Shown: positions 15,603 to 24,963 of the stretch, piece by piece
How the letters are laid out: the number at the start of each line of letters is the position of its first letter
Numbering within the stretch: position 1 is the stretch's first letter
Assembly: GCF_010468615.1 (NCBI RefSeq)
Contig: NZ_WUEH01000013.1
Span: 1-64,000, forward strand
Origin: Pseudodesulfovibrio sp. JC047
GTDB taxonomy: Bacteria; Desulfobacterota; Desulfovibrionia; Desulfovibrionales; Desulfovibrionaceae
Direction: 5' to 3'
DNA length: 64,000 bases
Notes under the pieces: generated by a model
Seen by the model: only the letters and a program-made list of their open reading frames with translations
What the model was told of the DNA's origin: nothing
The model's database searches: none
Made by a program: the position numbers and the translations under genes

Positions 15603-16571
15603 ATGTCCAAGAACTCACTGCCTCTCAAAGATGCTTTCATGGCGAGTCCGGGTCCTCGAACACTCAAGGCTGGAGTTTTGCTCTGGTTGAAAGGGGTGTG
15701 CATGGGGAGTGCCGACATTGTCCCCGGAGTTTCCGGCGGGACAATAGCCTTTATCACCGGCATTTATGAACAGCTTGTAGATGCCATTCGTTCCTTTAAT
15801 ACCGATGTTGTCCGGCGGGTATTGACGTTGGATATTTCCGGGGCCGTGCGCCTTGTCCATATCCGATTTCTTGTGTGTCTGTTGTTGGGAATTATGACAG
15901 CCATGATCACAATGGCCGGGATCATGAATACCATGTTGCATACGCATCCGGTGGAAACGTGGTCCCTGTTTTTTGGCTTGATTACCGCATCCATATTTGT
16001 GGTTGGAAAGCAGATTCAACCTTTCTCAGCTGTCAATATTGGTTTTGTGCTGTTGGGTGCTCTCGGGAGCTATTTCCTTGTCGGCATGATTCCGGTTTCG
16101 ACGCCTGAAACATTGCCTTTCATTTTTTTGTGTGGATCGATTGCCATTTGCGCCATGATTTTACCAGGTATCAGTGGGGCATTTCTGCTGCTGATGTTGG
16201 GAAAGTATGAGTATGTCACCCGGACACTGAAGAATCCGTTTATATGGGATAATTTTGTGATTATGGCGGTGTTTGCTGCCGGTGCATGCGTTGGGATCGT
16301 CTTTTTTTCTCGGATACTTCATTTTTTGCTGCACCGATGGCATGGCGCCACGGTGAGCGTGTTGACAGGATTTATGATCGGGGCCTTGCGAAAAGTCTGG
16401 CCGTGGAAAGAAGTCTTGGAAACTTCAGTGATTCGTGGGAAGGTACATGTCCTGCGGGAGCAGAATGTGCTTCCGGACATGGTGAGTGGTGATGTGCTTT
16501 TTGCGGTGGGGTTGGCGGTGCTCGGCGTTATCGTCGTGCTGGCTCTTGACCGTTTTTCGCACGATCAGTGA
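15603..16571 (+). CDS. popT: DUF368 / PopT-type undecaprenyl-phosphate translocase
   Basis: 322 residues, multi-pass membrane protein with about eight hydrophobic segments. Two inverted-repeat halves carry related motifs: GSADIVPGVSGGTIAFITG near residue 40 and MILPGISGAFLLLMLGKYE near residue 190. DUF368 proteins have been shown in other bacteria to return undecaprenyl phosphate across the inner membrane for reuse in envelope synthesis; assignment here is by family. ATG 15603 follows GGAGG by eight bases. It is probably cotranscribed with pcm. Confidence 0.85.
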   Translation: MSKNSLPLKDAFMASPGPRTLKAGVLLWLKGVCMGSADIVPGVSGGTIAFITGIYEQLVDAIRSFNTDVVRRVLTLDISGAVRLVHIRFLVCLLLGIMTAMITMAGIMNTMLHTHPVETWSLFFGLITASIFVVGKQIQPFSAVNIGFVLLGALGSYFLVGMIPVSTPETLPFIFLCGSIAICAMILPGISGAFLLLMLGKYEYVTRTLKNPFIWDNFVIMAVFAAGACVGIVFFSRILHFLLHRWHGATVSVLTGFMIGALRKVWPWKEVLETSVIRGKVHVLREQNVLPDMVSGDVLFAVGLAVLGVIVVLALDRFSHDQ

Positions 16572-16628
16572 GGCACTGGTGTGATTCCTCGAAAGCCGGG
16601 GATAAAATACTATAAAGAGAGAATGGAT

Positions 16629-17510
16629 ATGAGCGAGTGCAGCTCCGGCTCCTGTAGTGGGGCCAACAAGGCGAGTGCCAAGTTGAAAATCCAGGATGCG
16701 ATGATTGAAACCACCCTGGAGAAGATCAAGTACAAGCTGTTTATCATGAGCGGCAAGGGCGGAGTCGGTAAAAGTTCTGTTTCCGTGAATGTCGCGGCAG
16801 CGTTGGCGGCTCGTGGGTTCAAGGTCGGTCTGCTGGATGTGGATATTCACGGACCGAGTGTCCCGACCCTTCTTGGTATTTCTGGAACCTTGGATGTGGA
16901 TCGGGGATCATTGATGGTCCCTAAGGAGTACAATGAGAACCTGCATGTCGTGTCCATGGAGTCTTTGTTGAAAGACCCTGACCAGGCTGTTCTGTGGCGC
17001 GGTCCTATGAAGACCTCAGCCATTCGACAGTTTGTATCAGACGTGCAGTGGGGTGAACTTGATTTTCTGGTTGTCGATTCCCCTCCGGGAACAGGTGACG
17101 AACCCATGACCGTGCTCAAGACTGTCCCTGAGGCCTTGTGTGTCGTGGTGACCACACCACAGGAGGTGTCGTTGTCCGACGTGCGCAAGTCGATCAATTT
17201 TCTGCAATACGCTCAGGCCAACGTGCTTGGAGTGGTGGAAAATATGAGTGGATTGATTTGTCCGCACTGTCATGAATCCATCGACCTGTTCAAGAAGGGG
17301 GGAGGCAAGGATTTGGCCGAAAAGTACGGTCTTGACTTCCTTGGTGCGATTCCTCTTGATCCCGCAACGGTTGTTGCTGGAGATATGGGAACACCCGTTG
17401 TCCTTCTTGAAGAGGACTCCCAGGCAAAGACTGCGCTTATTGAATTGGCCGACACCATAGCCGAAGCTGCTCAAAAGAGCTTTGAGGCGGCATCGACAAC
17501 CCACGCTTGA
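16629..17510 (+). CDS. Mrp/ApbC/NBP35-family Fe-S carrier ATPase
   Basis: 293 residues. A deviant Walker A MSGKGGVGKSS (residues about 39-49), the Mrp signature GLLDVDIHGPSVP and switch DSPPGTGDEP are clear, with the CxxC pair ICPHC that binds a bridging Fe-S cluster between subunits. The N-terminus SECSSGSCSG is Cys-containing, as in NBP35-type members. The enzyme loads Fe-S clusters onto apoproteins. ATG 16629 is spaced correctly from GAGAG; ATG 16623 two codons upstream is an alternative. Confidence 0.92.
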   Translation: MSECSSGSCSGANKASAKLKIQDAMIETTLEKIKYKLFIMSGKGGVGKSSVSVNVAAALAARGFKVGLLDVDIHGPSVPTLLGISGTLDVDRGSLMVPKEYNENLHVVSMESLLKDPDQAVLWRGPMKTSAIRQFVSDVQWGELDFLVVDSPPGTGDEPMTVLKTVPEALCVVVTTPQEVSLSDVRKSINFLQYAQANVLGVVENMSGLICPHCHESIDLFKKGGGKDLAEKYGLDFLGAIPLDPATVVAGDMGTPVVLLEEDSQAKTALIELADTIAEAAQKSFEAASTTHA

Positions 17511-17517
17511 GGCTCCT

Positions 17518-18099
17518 ATGAACAAGAACGTCTTTAATCTGCCCAACTGTCTGACCATGGCCCGTATTCTTGCGGCGCCTGTTGTTGTCTTCCTCCTCTA
17601 TCTTGAGATGTGGTATCAGTTTCGTTTTGGGTCCTATTTTGCGTTTGGATTGTATTTTGTGGCCTGCATGACTGATTATTTTGACGGTAAGATTGCCAGA
17701 CAACAGAACACTATTACCAATTTGGGGAAGTTTCTTGATCCGTTGGCGGATAAACTTCTTATTGGCTCGTTGCTCATTATGCTGGTCAAACTTGGCGATG
17801 GCTGGGGCGTTCCTGCGTGGGTCGTCATTATCATCATCTGCCGTGAGTTGGCTGTCACCGGGATGCGGGCCATTGCTGCGGAAATGGGAGAAGTTGTTGC
17901 GGCTGATCGATTGGGCAAGGCTAAAACCTTGGCCCAGTCTCTAGCTGTTGGTTTTCTTATTTTCCACTATCCCTTGTTTGGATGGGACCCCCGTCCTTTG
18001 GGGCAGATATTGTTATATTTCGCTTTGATATTGACGGTTGTTTCAGGTGGTAACTACCTGTATAACTTTTATAAAAAGTGGATCAATGTCGCAGAGTAA
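17518..18099 (+). CDS. pgsA: CDP-diacylglycerol-glycerol-3-phosphate 3-phosphatidyltransferase
   Basis: 193 residues, membrane protein of the CDP-alcohol phosphatidyltransferase family. The active-site pattern DG-x2-AR-x8-G-x3-D-x3-D is seen as DYFDGKIARQQN...LGKFLDPLADK. Its product is phosphatidylglycerol phosphate, the first step towards PG and cardiolipin. The start overlaps the upstream operon closely (GAGG at 17509-17512). A second CDP-alcohol transferase lies at 61983; the N-terminal FNLPNCLTMARILAAPVVVF favours PgsA here. Confidence 0.9.
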   Translation: MNKNVFNLPNCLTMARILAAPVVVFLLYLEMWYQFRFGSYFAFGLYFVACMTDYFDGKIARQQNTITNLGKFLDPLADKLLIGSLLIMLVKLGDGWGVPAWVVIIIICRELAVTGMRAIAAEMGEVVAADRLGKAKTLAQSLAVGFLIFHYPLFGWDPRPLGQILLYFALILTVVSGGNYLYNFYKKWINVAE

Positions 18100-18119
18100 G
18101 GATGTTTGAAAATGTTTTG

Positions 18120-18154
18120 ACCGGGCAAAAAGCACGCTTTTTGCCCGGTTTTTT
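18120..18154 (+). terminator. Rho-independent terminator after pgsA
   Basis: ACCGGGCAAAAAGC and GCTTTTTGCCCGGT form a 13-14 bp stem followed by TTTTT. Confidence 0.92.
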
Positions 18155-18386
18155 AATGGAATTTGTCTTTGTTTTCCATCTCAGCTCAGAAAAAAATGTC
18201 TAGACAAAATCAAGAAAAGTCCCGGTCTGCTCGGTGAAAAGTCGAATTAAATACTTGTCATCGTTTAGCAAATTCTATAGTGACAGGTGGGTGGATACAT
18301 GGTAAATTCATGTATCGTCTGTCTGTACAATTTCTTGGAAAAGTGGTTATTCAATCAGGAGATATTAACACAACCGCGAGATATTT
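18155..18386 (+). promoter_or_regulatory. Intergenic region with palindrome TGTCTAGACA and possible promoter
   Basis: A perfect 10-bp palindrome TGTCTAGACA lies at 18197-18206. A promoter-like pair TTGTCA (18255-18260) and TATAGT (18276-18281) has a short 15-bp spacer. An AGGAG at 18358-18362 lies too far (about 24 bases) from the next ATG to serve it. Confidence 0.4.
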
Positions 18387-18665
18387 ATGACTGACTCCAG
18401 TTCAGTGAAACATCTTGTTCGCATAACGAACTGCCTTCAAACAATTTTGGACCTTGAGCCTCAACTTGAAAAGTTGGAGCACGGGCATTCATTATTGGAT
18501 GAATTTGCTGTGCTAAAGTCTTTTTTGGAAAAGATTGATACGGTTGAGTTGAGTGAGTCTGATGTTGTCCGAATTGAAAAGGCGACGGCGAATTTTCTCA
18601 AGGAACTTGAAGTGCCATTGGCGCGAAAAAAGGCTCGTAAAAAAACGAAGCAGAGGCTTCAGTAA
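18387..18665 (+). CDS. Small hypothetical protein with basic tail
   Basis: 92 residues, helical, without signal peptide. The C-terminus is strongly basic (ARKKARKKTKQRLQ). The ribosome site is weak, so the exact start is uncertain. It precedes the ftsB-like gene by five bases and is probably in the same transcript. Family not recognised. Confidence 0.6.
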   Translation: MTDSSSVKHLVRITNCLQTILDLEPQLEKLEHGHSLLDEFAVLKSFLEKIDTVELSESDVVRIEKATANFLKELEVPLARKKARKKTKQRLQ

Positions 18666-18670
18666 GCTGT

Positions 18671-18988
18671 ATGCGTGGTCGAATTGTCCTTGTTGTCTTA
18701 CTTTTGGTTATCAATCTTTTCCTGCTGGTCAGGTTGATTTGGAGTAATCAGGGGGTTTTTGCGTATCTTGAATTGAAGGGACGATATACGTCTTTGCAAC
18801 AAAAGATTGATGACGTTGATAGGAAAAGTTTGGATTTGAGTCAGGAAATTCGGAAGCTCAAATCGGACAAGGGGTACCAAGAGAAAGTCGTTCGTGAGCA
18901 AATGAATTTTGTAAAAAAGGACGAACTATTATATATTTTCCCGGATGAGAACGGTCAACCCGGCGGAGAAGGAACAGATGAGCGATAA
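18671..18988 (+). CDS. FtsB/DivIC-like septum formation protein
   Basis: 105 residues. One N-terminal transmembrane helix (about residues 4-25) is followed by a coiled coil (LKGRYTSLQQKIDDVDRKS) and the segment YQEKVVREQMNFVKKDELLYIFP, typical of FtsB/DivIC. In other bacteria this protein bridges FtsL and FtsQ at the division site. It overlaps the next gene by 11 bases, so translational coupling is likely. Confidence 0.82.
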   Translation: MRGRIVLVVLLLVINLFLLVRLIWSNQGVFAYLELKGRYTSLQQKIDDVDRKSLDLSQEIRKLKSDKGYQEKVVREQMNFVKKDELLYIFPDENGQPGGEGTDER

Positions 18989-19790
18989 AATTGAGTGGTA
19001 TCAAGAAGTTCTTTCGTTGGAACCCGGTTCAAGGGTGTTTTTTCCTTTGGCAAAGTTGTTTGTTGAAAATGGTCTGCCCGAAAAGGCCGTCAAGACGCTG
19101 CGGCAGGGATTGAACAGGCATCCAGACTACCTTGAAGCGCGGATGCTTCTGGTTGAACTGCTCACGGAGTTGAAACGTGAGGACGAGGTTCACGATCAGT
19201 TGCAGCGCGTGATTGATCCTTTGCGGGATTATCCGGCTTTTTGGCGTGGCTGGGCGAGAAGTCTGCCGCCTGATAAAAGTGATTTATCCGTTTTTTTGAT
19301 GCTGGTGGCATCCAATATTTCTGGGGAAACCATCCGGTGGACCGATGTGATTTTTGAGGGTATAGGCCCTTTGGCCAAGCGTTTGGTCGGTATGCCTCTG
19401 CCTCCGCCCAGCGCGCATTTATCGTCGTCCGTTTCGAATGACGAGCATGATGAAGCGTTTGAATCGGGCGAGTTTGAATCGAATGATTCCGAACCGGTGT
19501 TTCGTTCTGGAGTTATGGCTTTTCGAACAAAAACCATGGCGGACTTGCTCGCATCGCAGGGGGATGTAGACGGCGCACTTGAAATCTATCGTGAATTGTT
19601 GCAATCAACCATGTCCGACGAACGGCGGGCCGAACTTAAGGATCGGATTGTGCAGTTGGAGCGCGGGGCGAAAGGTCCCGCTGTTGCTGAAGATGGAAAT
19701 ACGGATGTGTTAAGTGTTCATGCCAAAAATCGCCTTATCAGTACCTTGGAAACATTGGCTTCCCGTTTTGAAGCCAGGGTGCGGGCTTAA
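18978..19790 (+). CDS. Tetratricopeptide-repeat protein
   Basis: 270 residues. N-terminal TPR-like helices (WYQEVLSLEPGSRVFFPLAKL, then GLPEKAVKTLRQGLNRHPDY) fit two to three repeats, and another copy appears near residue 190 (LASQGDVDGALEIYRELLQ). The middle is Ser/Glu-rich (SNDEHDEAFESGEFESND). ATG 18978 is preceded by GAAGGAA and lies inside the ftsB-like gene. The link to the divisome is by location only. Confidence 0.75.
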   Translation: MSDKIEWYQEVLSLEPGSRVFFPLAKLFVENGLPEKAVKTLRQGLNRHPDYLEARMLLVELLTELKREDEVHDQLQRVIDPLRDYPAFWRGWARSLPPDKSDLSVFLMLVASNISGETIRWTDVIFEGIGPLAKRLVGMPLPPPSAHLSSSVSNDEHDEAFESGEFESNDSEPVFRSGVMAFRTKTMADLLASQGDVDGALEIYRELLQSTMSDERRAELKDRIVQLERGAKGPAVAEDGNTDVLSVHAKNRLISTLETLASRFEARVRA

Positions 19791-19859
19791 CCGAAGCTGA
19801 ACAGGACCAGGCTTCTGCCATTCGGTGGCGAGGAGCGTCCCTTCACGAAAAGTGGATAT

Positions 19860-20648
19860 ATGAAATATTTATTTTTGAGTCTGATCGCCGCGCTGATGTT
19901 GCTCGGCGGTTGTGGTGTGTGGGATTCCACGGCAAAATATACGAAGGAATCTTGGGAAACCACCAGAGATTTTGTGGACCCACCGCCGGAAATTGATACG
20001 GATAGCTATCAATTCTCCAATCCCAATCAGGAAAAATTGGCCAAACTCATTTCGCCTGTGGACGGGCCTTTGACGTCCCTGATCCGTTTTGTTGACAATA
20101 CGGATACATTGCCGGGCGTTGATTGGCTTGACCTGTTGCGGGCACGTTTTCCCTGGGTCAATCGGGTTCTTGTAACTGATGAGCATGGTACCATCATGTT
20201 CATGCAACCGGAATTGCCGGTCAAGAAAATTTCTAAACCCTTGGTTTTCGAGGGGGTATGGCGGCAAATCAAGTTACTGACAGTCGTGGATTATTCCGAT
20301 CTTGGGGCTGAGTTGTATCTTGGAAGGCCATACTTTGAAGACGTGACGTTTCGGGGGCTAATTGGTGTTGGCTTTGACCCGAGAAGTTTGTTGCGACTGA
20401 GTCCTGCCCCAGAGGAGTTGATAATCATTCATCCGGGGAAGGGAGTATGGTCTCTTGGCGCAGATGTGGATGAAGAAGCCATATTGGCCGTGCAGTGGGA
20501 AGAAATTCTCAAGAAAAAAGTGGAAGGGCAGGTCAAGGTTGGTAACAGGTACTACACTTGGCTGACACGGTACGTGGGCGAAGATCAATATGTCTACGCG
20601 ACACAAAGTGCTGATCCCAATGCGGAAGGTTCCTGGTGGCCTTTTTAA
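19860..20648 (+). CDS. Predicted lipoprotein of unknown function
   Basis: 262 residues with a lipoprotein signal peptide ending in lipobox LLGGC (Cys18), so it is exported and lipid-modified. The rest is a soluble periplasmic domain; PWVNRVLVTDEHGTIMFMQPE has the feel of a PAS/Cache-like strand pattern, but this is weak. It stands 31 bases before fbp. I cannot name a function. Confidence 0.75.
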   Translation: MKYLFLSLIAALMLLGGCGVWDSTAKYTKESWETTRDFVDPPPEIDTDSYQFSNPNQEKLAKLISPVDGPLTSLIRFVDNTDTLPGVDWLDLLRARFPWVNRVLVTDEHGTIMFMQPELPVKKISKPLVFEGVWRQIKLLTVVDYSDLGAELYLGRPYFEDVTFRGLIGVGFDPRSLLRLSPAPEELIIIHPGKGVWSLGADVDEEAILAVQWEEILKKKVEGQVKVGNRYYTWLTRYVGEDQYVYATQSADPNAEGSWWPF

Positions 20649-20678
20649 GGAATCACCAGGCAGATAAGGATAAAGAGA

Positions 20679-21710
20679 ATGCCACAGCAAGTTACGGTTA
20701 CTGAACATATACTCCTGCACCAGAAAATGGTGCCGGGGGCAACAGGCCAGTTTACGCGTCTGTTCAATGAAATAGTTTTGTCAGCCAAGATTATATCTCG
20801 GGCTGTCAACAAGGCTGGATTGGTTGATGTTCTTGGGTTTACCGGGGATGTGAACGTCCAGGGGGAAGAAGTTAAAAAACTCGATGCGTATGCGAATAGA
20901 ATTCTCATTCATCGCTTATCCCGGTCCGGCGTGTTGTGCGCGATGGCCTCCGAGGAAAATGCCGATGTGATTGAGGTTTCCGAATCGTTGCCTCGTGGTG
21001 AATATATCATTATTTTTGATCCGCTGGATGGGTCGTCCAACATTGATGTCAATGTTAATATCGGGACGATTTTTTCCATATTCAAACGCAAAAGCAGTTC
21101 GGATGCTGCGTTGATGTCCGGCGATGTGCTCCAGCAGGGAAATGAACAGGTTGCGGCTGGCTATATTTTATATGGCTCTTCGACCATGTTGGTTTTCACC
21201 TGTGGCGATGGGGTTCATGGATTCACGCTTGATCCGAGTGTGGGCGAATTCATTTTGTCACATCCGAATATCCGTATTCCTGAGCAGGGCAAGATTTATT
21301 CTGTCAACGAAGGGTACGAACGGTATTGGGACCGTGAAACGAAAAAGACCCTGGCGTATTTCAAGTCTCCAAAGAACGCGCTTCGTAAACCCTACAGTGG
21401 GCGCTACATAGGGTCATTGGTTGCCGATTTTCATCGGAATCTGTTGTATGGTGGTATTTTCATGTATCCGGCCGACTTGCGCGATCCGAAAAAACCAACG
21501 GGCAAATTGCGGTTGACCTGCGAGTGCAACCCGATGGCTTTTCTCGCTGAACAGGCCGGTGGAATGGCCATTGATGGAGTGAATCGGATCATGGATATTG
21601 ATCCAGAGCACTTGCATCAGCGCGTTCCCTTTTTCTGTGGTTCCCGGAATGATGTCCAGATTGTACAGGATATCTTCGTTGCCGGTGCCCGGAGGCAAAA
21701 GAAGAAATAA
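20679..21710 (+). CDS. fbp: Class I fructose-1,6-bisphosphatase
   Basis: 343 residues, family length. Metal and phosphate ligands appear in SEENADV and [20 protein letters not shown], and the substrate-binding region [21 protein letters not shown] is intact. It dephosphorylates fructose-1,6-bisphosphate in gluconeogenesis. Start follows AAGGATAAAGAG. Its stop codon overlaps the tsaD start (TAATG), suggesting coupling. Confidence 0.95.
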   Translation: MPQQVTVTEHILLHQKMVPGATGQFTRLFNEIVLSAKIISRAVNKAGLVDVLGFTGDVNVQGEEVKKLDAYANRILIHRLSRSGVLCAMASEENADVIEVSESLPRGEYIIIFDPLDGSSNIDVNVNIGTIFSIFKRKSSSDAALMSGDVLQQGNEQVAAGYILYGSSTMLVFTCGDGVHGFTLDPSVGEFILSHPNIRIPEQGKIYSVNEGYERYWDRETKKTLAYFKSPKNALRKPYSGRYIGSLVADFHRNLLYGGIFMYPADLRDPKKPTGKLRLTCECNPMAFLAEQAGGMAIDGVNRIMDIDPEHLHQRVPFFCGSRNDVQIVQDIFVAGARRQKKK

Positions 21711-22798
21711 TGCTCATTCTTGGAATTGAGACGTCGTGCGATGAAACAGCGGTTGCACTTGTGCAGGATGGGCGTCTTCTGGGCGAAAAACTTGCGACCC
21801 AGATCGATACCCATGCCTTGTTCGGCGGCGTGGTGCCGGAAATCGCCTCTCGTGAACATCTACGTGTGTTGCCACGCCTTTTTCGTGAATTGATGACAGA
21901 GACCGACACTGAGCCGGTGGATATTGACGCGGTGGCTGTGGCCCGTGGTCCTGGACTGCTCGGAAGTTTGTTGGTGGGAGTCAGCTTTGCAAAAGCACTG
22001 TGTCTTTCGACTGGCGCTTCGTTGATCGGGGTGAATCATCTTTGGGCGCATCTTCTGGCACCGGGATTGACCGGTGAAATTCAGTTCCCGGCATTGGGGC
22101 TGCTCGTCTCCGGCGGACATACTCATATTTACAGGATTTCGTCCCCCGTTGAATTTGAACTTTTGGGACGGACATTGGATGACGCGGCTGGTGAGGCCTT
22201 TGACAAGGTCGCCAAACGTTTGAATTTTCCGTATCCCGGTGGTCGGTATATCGATGAATTGGGGCAGGAAAGTGTCCCCGATACAACACTGTTTCCCCGA
22301 CCGTATATCGACAATAATTCACTGGATTTCAGTTTCAGCGGGTTGAAAACAGCGGTTGCCAATTATGTGACGACTCAGCCTGAACTGGTGTTTGATACCA
22401 TGGCTGATTCTGAGGCGATTGCCGCCTTGAGCGGTGAAAAGCGAGCTGCCTTGGCCCGAGTTTGTGCTTCTTTCAATTGGAGTGTTTCCGACACCTTGCG
22501 AATCAAGGTGGAGCGGGCGTTGAAACGAAGCGGTCCGATGAAAAGTTTGATCGTGGCCGGTGGAGTGGCAGCGAACTTCGGCGTCCGTGAAACCATGAAG
22601 GGCGTTGCTGAGAAATATGGTCTGCGGTTGACCTTGCCGGAATTGAACTTATGTACAGATAACGGCGCAATGATCGCTTTTGCCGGATGGCAATTTGCCA
22701 AGGCGGGATATTCCCATACCCTTGAGCTGGAAGCGGTTCCACGGGGAAGAGTGGTTCCACAGGACTGGATTCATTCAGGTGGCCCCTTGGAGAGATAA
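21710..22798 (+). CDS. tsaD: tRNA N6-threonylcarbamoyladenosine transferase
   Basis: 362 residues. The ASKHA-fold start [18 protein letters not shown], the metal-binding HLWAHLLAP pair and the SGGHTHIY phosphate loop identify TsaD. It transfers threonylcarbamoyl to A37 of ANN-decoding tRNAs, with TsaB/E partners elsewhere. The ATG shares a base with the fbp stop. Confidence 0.96.
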   Translation: MLILGIETSCDETAVALVQDGRLLGEKLATQIDTHALFGGVVPEIASREHLRVLPRLFRELMTETDTEPVDIDAVAVARGPGLLGSLLVGVSFAKALCLSTGASLIGVNHLWAHLLAPGLTGEIQFPALGLLVSGGHTHIYRISSPVEFELLGRTLDDAAGEAFDKVAKRLNFPYPGGRYIDELGQESVPDTTLFPRPYIDNNSLDFSFSGLKTAVANYVTTQPELVFDTMADSEAIAALSGEKRAALARVCASFNWSVSDTLRIKVERALKRSGPMKSLIVAGGVAANFGVRETMKGVAEKYGLRLTLPELNLCTDNGAMIAFAGWQFAKAGYSHTLELEAVPRGRVVPQDWIHSGGPLER

Positions 22799-22819
22799 AC
22801 AGAATTTACTGCGTCCTTC

Positions 22820-22888
22820 TTGACAGTAGTGTACATGGGGACCTATTTTGAATAAATTGTGAAAACAATTGCGGCGATAATTCGCTGC
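22820..22888 (+). promoter_or_regulatory. trxA promoter with two inverted repeats
   Basis: TTGACA (22820-22825) and TATTTT (22844-22849), spacer 18. Just downstream, AATTGT-GAAA-ACAATT (22855-22870) is a perfect 6-bp inverted repeat, and an imperfect GCGGCGA/TTCGCTGC palindrome follows at 22871-22888. Both sit where a repressor would block initiation or elongation; the regulator is unknown. Confidence 0.5.
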
Positions 22889-22949
22889 GGACGATCCCTG
22901 GATAGAATTGTATATGACGGCCGTAAGCCGAGAAAAAAAGGAGAATTCC

Positions 22950-23270
22950 ATGGCGAACCAGATTACCGATGGTAGTTTTGAACAGGATGTGTTGCAGAGC
23001 GATGTCCCTGTGCTTATTGATTTTTGGGCTCCCTGGTGTGGGCCTTGCCGTGCAATGGGACCTGTCATTGACGAACTGGCTGAAGAATTCACAGGCCAGA
23101 TCAAGATCGTTAAAATGAATGTGGACGAAAATTCCGCAACTCCCGGCAAATACGGTATTCGTGCCATTCCGACATTGATTCTTTTTAAAGATGGTGAAGT
23201 TGTTGACCAGAGCACTGGTGCCGTCTCCAAGAGCAGTATCAAGGAAATGATCACCAAGAAGGCATTGTAA
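22950..23270 (+). CDS. trxA: Thioredoxin
   Basis: 106 residues with the active site WCGPC (Cys30/Cys33) and the cis-Pro segment IRAIPTLILFKDG. ATG 22950 follows AAGGAG. trxB begins three bases after the stop, so reductant from NADPH via TrxB passes to TrxA made from the same mRNA. Confidence 0.96.
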   Translation: MANQITDGSFEQDVLQSDVPVLIDFWAPWCGPCRAMGPVIDELAEEFTGQIKIVKMNVDENSATPGKYGIRAIPTLILFKDGEVVDQSTGAVSKSSIKEMITKKAL

Positions 23271-23273
23271 TAT

Positions 23274-24194
23274 ATGAAATCTTATGACGCCGTAGTCATA
23301 GGGGGCGGCCCGGCAGGAATGACGGCTGCCCTTTATCTTTTGCGGGCCGGTGTAAAAGTCCTCATGATTGAGAAGCTGTCTCCGGGCGGCCAGGTCTTGA
23401 TGACTGCCGAAATTGAAAATTATCCCGGGTTCCCCAAGGGGCTTCAGGGATGGGAATTGGCTGATAAATTCGCAGCTCACTTGGACGAATACGAGCTTGA
23501 TCGCATCAGTGATGAAGTCAAAAGTATCACCGTTGGGAATCCGCTTCATACCATCACTGTCGGTGATGAAACGGTTGAGACCAAGACGATTATTTTGGCC
23601 ACTGGATCACGCTACCGGAAGCTTGGTGTTCCTGGCGAAGAACGTTTGCTTGGCCGGGGGGTCTCTTATTGTGCCCTGTGCGATGGCAATTTCTTTCGTG
23701 ATCGGGACGTTGCTGTCATTGGTGGGGGCAATTCCGCTTTGGAAGAAGCCCTGTATCTGGCTCGTCTCGTGAACAAGGTGTATCTTATTCACCGGCGTGA
23801 AGATTTTCGAGGTCTTCAATGCTATCAGGATAAATGCACCACACATGAGAAAATCGAGATTATTCGGAATACCGTTGTCGATGAAATCCAGGGAAAAGAT
23901 GATCTTGAAACATTGGCTTTGCGCAATGTCTCGACGAACGAAACGTCCCAGTTGACGCTGGATGGCACGTTTATCTTTATCGGATTTGAGCCGATCATGG
24001 ACTATGTCCCTGATACCATTACGAAAGAGCCCAATGGTGTCGTGACTGATGTTGAAATGCGTACCAATGTTCCTGGTGTCTTTGCCGCTGGAGATATCCG
24101 CGCAAAAATGTGCCGTCAGGTTGCATCCGCCGTTGGCGACGGGGCTACCGCAGCCACCGCAGCGTTTTCATATCTTGAGCAGTTGGGCGATTAG
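23274..24194 (+). CDS. trxB: Thioredoxin reductase
   Basis: 306 residues. Two Rossmann motifs (GGGPAGMTAALYLLRAG for FAD and VIGGGNSALEEALYLA for NAD(P)H) flank the redox pair in CALCDG, where CATCDG is the common form. The C-terminal FAD motif GVFAAGDIR is intact. It is cotranscribed with trxA and probably bamD, whose start is eight bases after the stop. Confidence 0.95.
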   Translation: MKSYDAVVIGGGPAGMTAALYLLRAGVKVLMIEKLSPGGQVLMTAEIENYPGFPKGLQGWELADKFAAHLDEYELDRISDEVKSITVGNPLHTITVGDETVETKTIILATGSRYRKLGVPGEERLLGRGVSYCALCDGNFFRDRDVAVIGGGNSALEEALYLARLVNKVYLIHRREDFRGLQCYQDKCTTHEKIEIIRNTVVDEIQGKDDLETLALRNVSTNETSQLTLDGTFIFIGFEPIMDYVPDTITKEPNGVVTDVEMRTNVPGVFAAGDIRAKMCRQVASAVGDGATAATAAFSYLEQLGD

Positions 24195-24202
24195 GAGTCC
24201 GT

Positions 24203-24931
24203 ATGCGTCGTTTATTGATCCCTGTGGTTCTTGTCGTTCTTGTGTCCTTGAATGGGTGCGTCTGGATCGACAACTATTTTCTTCCTCCGCCCGAGGATAC
24301 AGCCCAAGAATTGTATGAAGCTGGCGTGGAAGCCCTGAATGAAAAGGACTATGGCGATGCTCAGGACTATTTTTCGAAATTGAAGGACAGATTCCCCTTC
24401 AGCCCCTTTGCGTTGAAGGGGGAATTGGCCTTGGGCGATGCGTATTTTCTTGATGAAGAATTCCTTTTGGCCCTGGAGGCATATAAAGAGTTTGAGGCGT
24501 TACATCCAAGTAACGACAATATTCCCTATGTGTTGTATCAGATCGCCAACGCCAACATCAGCATGTTCAAGTCTATTGATCGGCGTCAGGAAAACATCAA
24601 GGAAGGGTTGGAATATCTCTACCGTTTGGCCGAGACCTATCCCAAATCTCAGTACGCGGAGCAGGCCAAGCATTTAATCGTCAAGAGTCGTCGGATATTG
24701 GCTGAACACGAAGTGTACATGGCTGATTTTTTCTGGCGGACAGAACAATATGGTCCGGCTTGGCATCGATATCAGTATGTTGTGGAGAATTTCTCTGACA
24801 TTGCCGACTTGCGGGACTACTCCATCAAGCGTGCTGAATACTCCTATTTTGAGTATCAGAAGACCTTGTCCGAGGAGGAGCGCCAACGTATTCAGGGAAG
24901 CTGGATGCGCTGGATCAAGCAGTGGTTATAA
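24203..24931 (+). CDS. bamD: Outer membrane assembly lipoprotein BamD
   Basis: 242 residues with a lipobox LNGC (Cys19) and five TPR-like repeats beginning AQELYEAGVEALNEKDYGDAQ, including SPFALKGELALGDAYF and the BamD-like SQYAEQAKHLI. In the BAM complex it helps insert beta-barrel proteins. AGGAG lies directly before ATG 24203. The short C-terminal helix ends in WMRWIKQWL. Confidence 0.88.
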   Translation: MRRLLIPVVLVVLVSLNGCVWIDNYFLPPPEDTAQELYEAGVEALNEKDYGDAQDYFSKLKDRFPFSPFALKGELALGDAYFLDEEFLLALEAYKEFEALHPSNDNIPYVLYQIANANISMFKSIDRRQENIKEGLEYLYRLAETYPKSQYAEQAKHLIVKSRRILAEHEVYMADFFWRTEQYGPAWHRYQYVVENFSDIADLRDYSIKRAEYSYFEYQKTLSEEERQRIQGSWMRWIKQWL

Positions 24932-24963
24932 TTTAAAAAAAAGGTGAATGGGCGAGTTACGCT

